Below are positions 61,537 to 64,000 of a DNA stretch of 64,000 bases, piece after piece; within the stretch, counting starts at the first letter, position 1, and each line of letters begins with the position of its first letter. The position numbers and the translations under genes were made by a program. Source of the DNA: Diospyros lotus (lineage: Eukaryota > Streptophyta > Magnoliopsida > Ericales > Ebenaceae); contig NC_068340.1 of NCBI RefSeq assembly GCF_014633365.1, positions 39,456,328 through 39,520,327 on the forward strand. The letters are read 5' to 3'. The notes beneath the pieces are model-generated. The model was given only the letters and a program-made list of their open reading frames with translations, was not told the DNA's origin and did no database searches.

Positions 61537-61623
61537 ATGGAGGTTTCCCACGATAATAGAGCTATTACTATTGATGGCAAACGAATAATCTTACTTTCTG
61601 GTTCCATTCACTACCCGAGAAGT
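61537..61623 (+). pseudogene. Beta-galactosidase (GH35) N-terminal fragment inside the hAT element
   Basis: A short stretch of an open frame (61459-61743) encodes VSHDNRAITIDGKR and LLSGSIHYPRS, the conserved beginning of plant beta-galactosidases, and is closest in my memory to the BGAL7/15 type. Homology stops after PRS; the following AGTGAATT could be the start of the original intron 1 (A|GTGAAT). The catalytic domain is absent. Its position between the transposase end and the right inverted repeat suggests capture by the transposon. Confidence 0.8.
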
Positions 61624-62806
61624 GAATTATTGTTTATAACTCTTTGTCTTATTGTTATTAATTTGCGTAACATAAACTTGAAAGAAACGGCCATGCATGC
61701 ATGCAATACTTTTTTCAAGCTTATTAGTTCATTCAAATGTTAAGAGCTGTAAAATACTGTACAACAACTGTCATATCTATGTTGAAGCATAAATATTCAA
61801 ATATCAAGAGAGACTACTCCTAGCCTTGCCACTAACTGTGTATCAGCATTACACAGTGAGTTGTTTGAGCTTGGTGCTTGTTATTTTTTGTAATACATGT
61901 TTTGAGGTTGGATATTAGTAATATGTTGTTTTGAGGATATAAATTCTATGTATTAGATGTTGCCAAAATGTTTTGGGAGTTGCTGAATGTTTCGCTATTG
62001 AGTTGGTGCTTGTTATTTTTTGTAATAGTTGTAACTTGTAAGCTGATAGCAATCATGTTGTTTTTGAATTTTGTTTTCCTGCTGGTTATGTCAGATTGGA
62101 TTTTATTTTAATGATGATGTATTCACGTGGCATTTTTCTGTATCAATTTTACATGTGTATACAACATACATTTGTATTTGTATCCACTTTCATGTGTCAA
62201 TTTATTTTGGTTTGTTGGTCTTTTAGACTTATGGAAGATAAGCTATGCATAATTGTTGAATTTTAGTTCTAATTACTTGTTTGGTTGTCTGAAACAAACC
62301 ATATTGTTTAGTTCATTAGCTCATCTTCCTCTGGCTCTTTAGCTCATTATCTGCTTCTTGGATGTGTCGCATGTGTTCAATAGTGTTGTTTATGGTATTT
62401 GATAATACTTATATGTATGATTTTTATACCATTTTTTCGTAAGAAGAAATTACTAAGAAAGATAAGGTCATTATTAATTAATGAGTTTAAAGTTAGAGAT
62501 AGCAACAAGAAGTTTCGGTTTATTGTATTTGAATTCGATTAGTTCCGTTTCTTCAGTTCGGTAGATCAATTATAGTTGGTTTTCAGTGATCAATTTCTTC
62601 AATTTTAGTTTGGTCGGTTATTGTGTTAATTGGTTCGGTTCAGTTTGATTTTTTGGTAAGATTTTCAGTTCAATTACCACAAATCTAAATTTGATTAGTT
62701 CTATTTCAATTATTTTGATTAGTGTAGCGGTTCGGTCGATTTGGTTCAATTAGTTAATTTCGGTTGATTCAGTGATTATAACCGAACAGATACCCCTACT
62801 TATATT

Positions 62807-64000
62807 CTCTTTTGCTAATGGTGTTAAATTTTTAATAAAATATAGATATATTTTAAATTTTTTATGAAAAAAATATTTTAACTTTGGCATATCCATGAAA
62901 ATAACAAATTAAGGCAAAACTATTTTTATACTAGCACACCTTCTATTAACTATTGGCCGTTTATACTATAAATTTAAGGCTACGTTATGTTTGAGTTTTA
63001 ATTTTTAGTTTTAAGTTTTAAATTTATTTTTAATTTTCTATTTAGATAGTTTATTTTAGAAAATAGAAAATGCATTACATTTTATCATTTTGAAAAATTA
63101 TTTATCAAAAGAGAAAATTAGAAAACTCATTCTATTTGAAATTTTAAAAATAAATTTTAATAATATTTTATTCATTAAATTTGATTATTTAGTAAATTAA
63201 AACTATTTAATGTTAATATATTATTAAGAAATATATACATTATTTTAAAGTTGATAGATATTGCAACATTTTTTTCATTATAAAAATAAAATACGAATAA
63301 ATAAATAAATTACCTCATACTTTCTATTTTTGGTTGAAAACTACTAAAATAACTTTTTATTATTTTGAGTTTTTTTATAATTTTTTTGTTATTTTTAAAA
63401 ATAGCAAAATAAACGAGTTTTCACTATTTTAAAAAACTAAAAATTGAAAATCTAAAATTAATAAAGAGAATAGACCCTAAAAATTTATAATACTAGTCCA
63501 AATCTCTTATAATGGTCAATTTTTCAAAATTTATGCATAAAAAATTTGCTATCTAATAGATAATGACAAGAGGGCCAAACAACATGGCCCGTTTCTTTGG
63601 TTGAGTGAGGTAAATTTTTGTTCTATCATTATTTGTTATCTTGGCCAATTTATTTGGTCAACTACAAAAAGCCTCTAGTTTACTCTCCATTGTAATGTAA
63701 ATTAAAGAAAAGCAAAATTTATATAATGCATTCCGCATTATGAGCATTTGCATAAATGATGACAATGATGGTCGAATTGTCTCTCTTTAGGTTACTAAAG
63801 TTTAATATAACAAACAATACATATTTACATGCAAAATATGATGGTTACATATTTAATTTAACAAATAATGCATAAATTACTAAAGTTTCTTGCATTTTCA
63901 TATTAGTTAGATCAAGTCAATATTACTTCATTTTTAAACAAAAACATAAGTTTCTTTTCAATATCAAGCTCTCAGACATAAAGCTTGTCGCTTTATGCAT
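62807..64000. other. AT-rich intergenic DNA at the right edge
   Basis: No coding potential. About 62970-63480 contains AT-rich stretches with some inverted similarity (GTTTGAGTTTTAATTTTTAG against ACTAAAAATTGAAAATC), so a MITE is possible, but the ends are unclear. The last 500 bases hold nothing I recognise. Confidence 0.4.

Larger units (their letters stand above)
54548..62798 (+). mobile_element. hAT DNA transposon remnant with nested solo LTR
   Basis: The left end reads TAGGGCGATGCAATAGG and the right end, read inward, TAGGGGTATCTGTTCGG. Identical 8-bp host sequences CTTATATT flank it (54540-54547 and 62799-62806), the hallmark of hAT insertion. The 3' subterminal region (62510-62798) is full of CGGTT/GGTTCGGTT words and the 5' end has their complements. 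The element is 8251 bp, or about 5657 bp without the solo LTR and its duplication. It carries a decayed transposase and, near its 3' end, a beta-galactosidase-like fragment. Confidence 0.93.

Overview
The window is nuclear DNA from a flowering plant, most likely a core eudicot. It has intron-rich plant genes in AT-rich intergenic DNA, plant-type LTR retrotransposons, hAT and Mutator-like miniature elements and an Au-type SINE. I cannot name the species. There is no bacterial gene organisation, CRISPR array or recognisable tRNA/rRNA gene.

Six protein-coding genes could be assembled exon by exon, and every joined reading frame closes. (1) 5194-11898, +: ATAD3-type mitochondrial AAA ATPase, 8 exons, 649 aa. 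(2) 13068-19511, -: long P-class PPR protein like Arabidopsis EMB976, 8 exons, 1100 aa, convergent with ATAD3. (3) 22106-23598, -: short, very basic conserved protein of unknown function, 4 exons, 126 aa. (4) 24358-32747, +: HRD1-type ER membrane RING-H2 ubiquitin ligase, 7 exons, 551 aa, divergent from gene 3 across about 760 bp. (5) 33802-41192, -: PWWP protein of the PWO (PWWP interactor of Polycombs) type, 3 exons, 784 aa. (6) 43124-54191, -: ADP-ribosylation factor of the ARFB1 type, 6 exons, 193 aa. The genes share no evident pathway; this looks like an ordinary euchromatic gene neighbourhood.

Mobile DNA fills much of the rest. The left end (1-2308) has a 17-bp minisatellite and a truncated minus-strand gypsy-type element (LTR plus gag). 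A 762-bp hAT-type non-autonomous element lies at 3106-3867. A 521-bp foldback element with a perfect 9-bp target duplication (14075-14595) and an Au-like SINE (16042-16216) lie in PPR introns. A GC-rich hairpin sits at 21066-21260. A 5170-bp copia element with two 271-bp LTRs and a CTCGC target duplication (48105-53274) sits in ARF intron 1, in opposite orientation to the gene.

The right end (54548-62798) is one hAT transposon remnant with an 8-bp duplication (CTTATATT). Its decayed transposase is split by a 2589-bp solo LTR with its own 5-bp duplication (ACCTC), and it carries a fragment matching the start of a plant beta-galactosidase.

The points most worth a second look are this nested hAT/solo-LTR/beta-galactosidase structure; a perfect 54-bp inverted repeat with a 3-nt loop in an HRD1 intron; two GC-AG introns in neighbouring genes; a GA-repeat plus telo-box arrangement at the start of the Polycomb-associated PWO gene; and recurrent poly-T/poly-G tracts. 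I see no convincing new multi-gene system.
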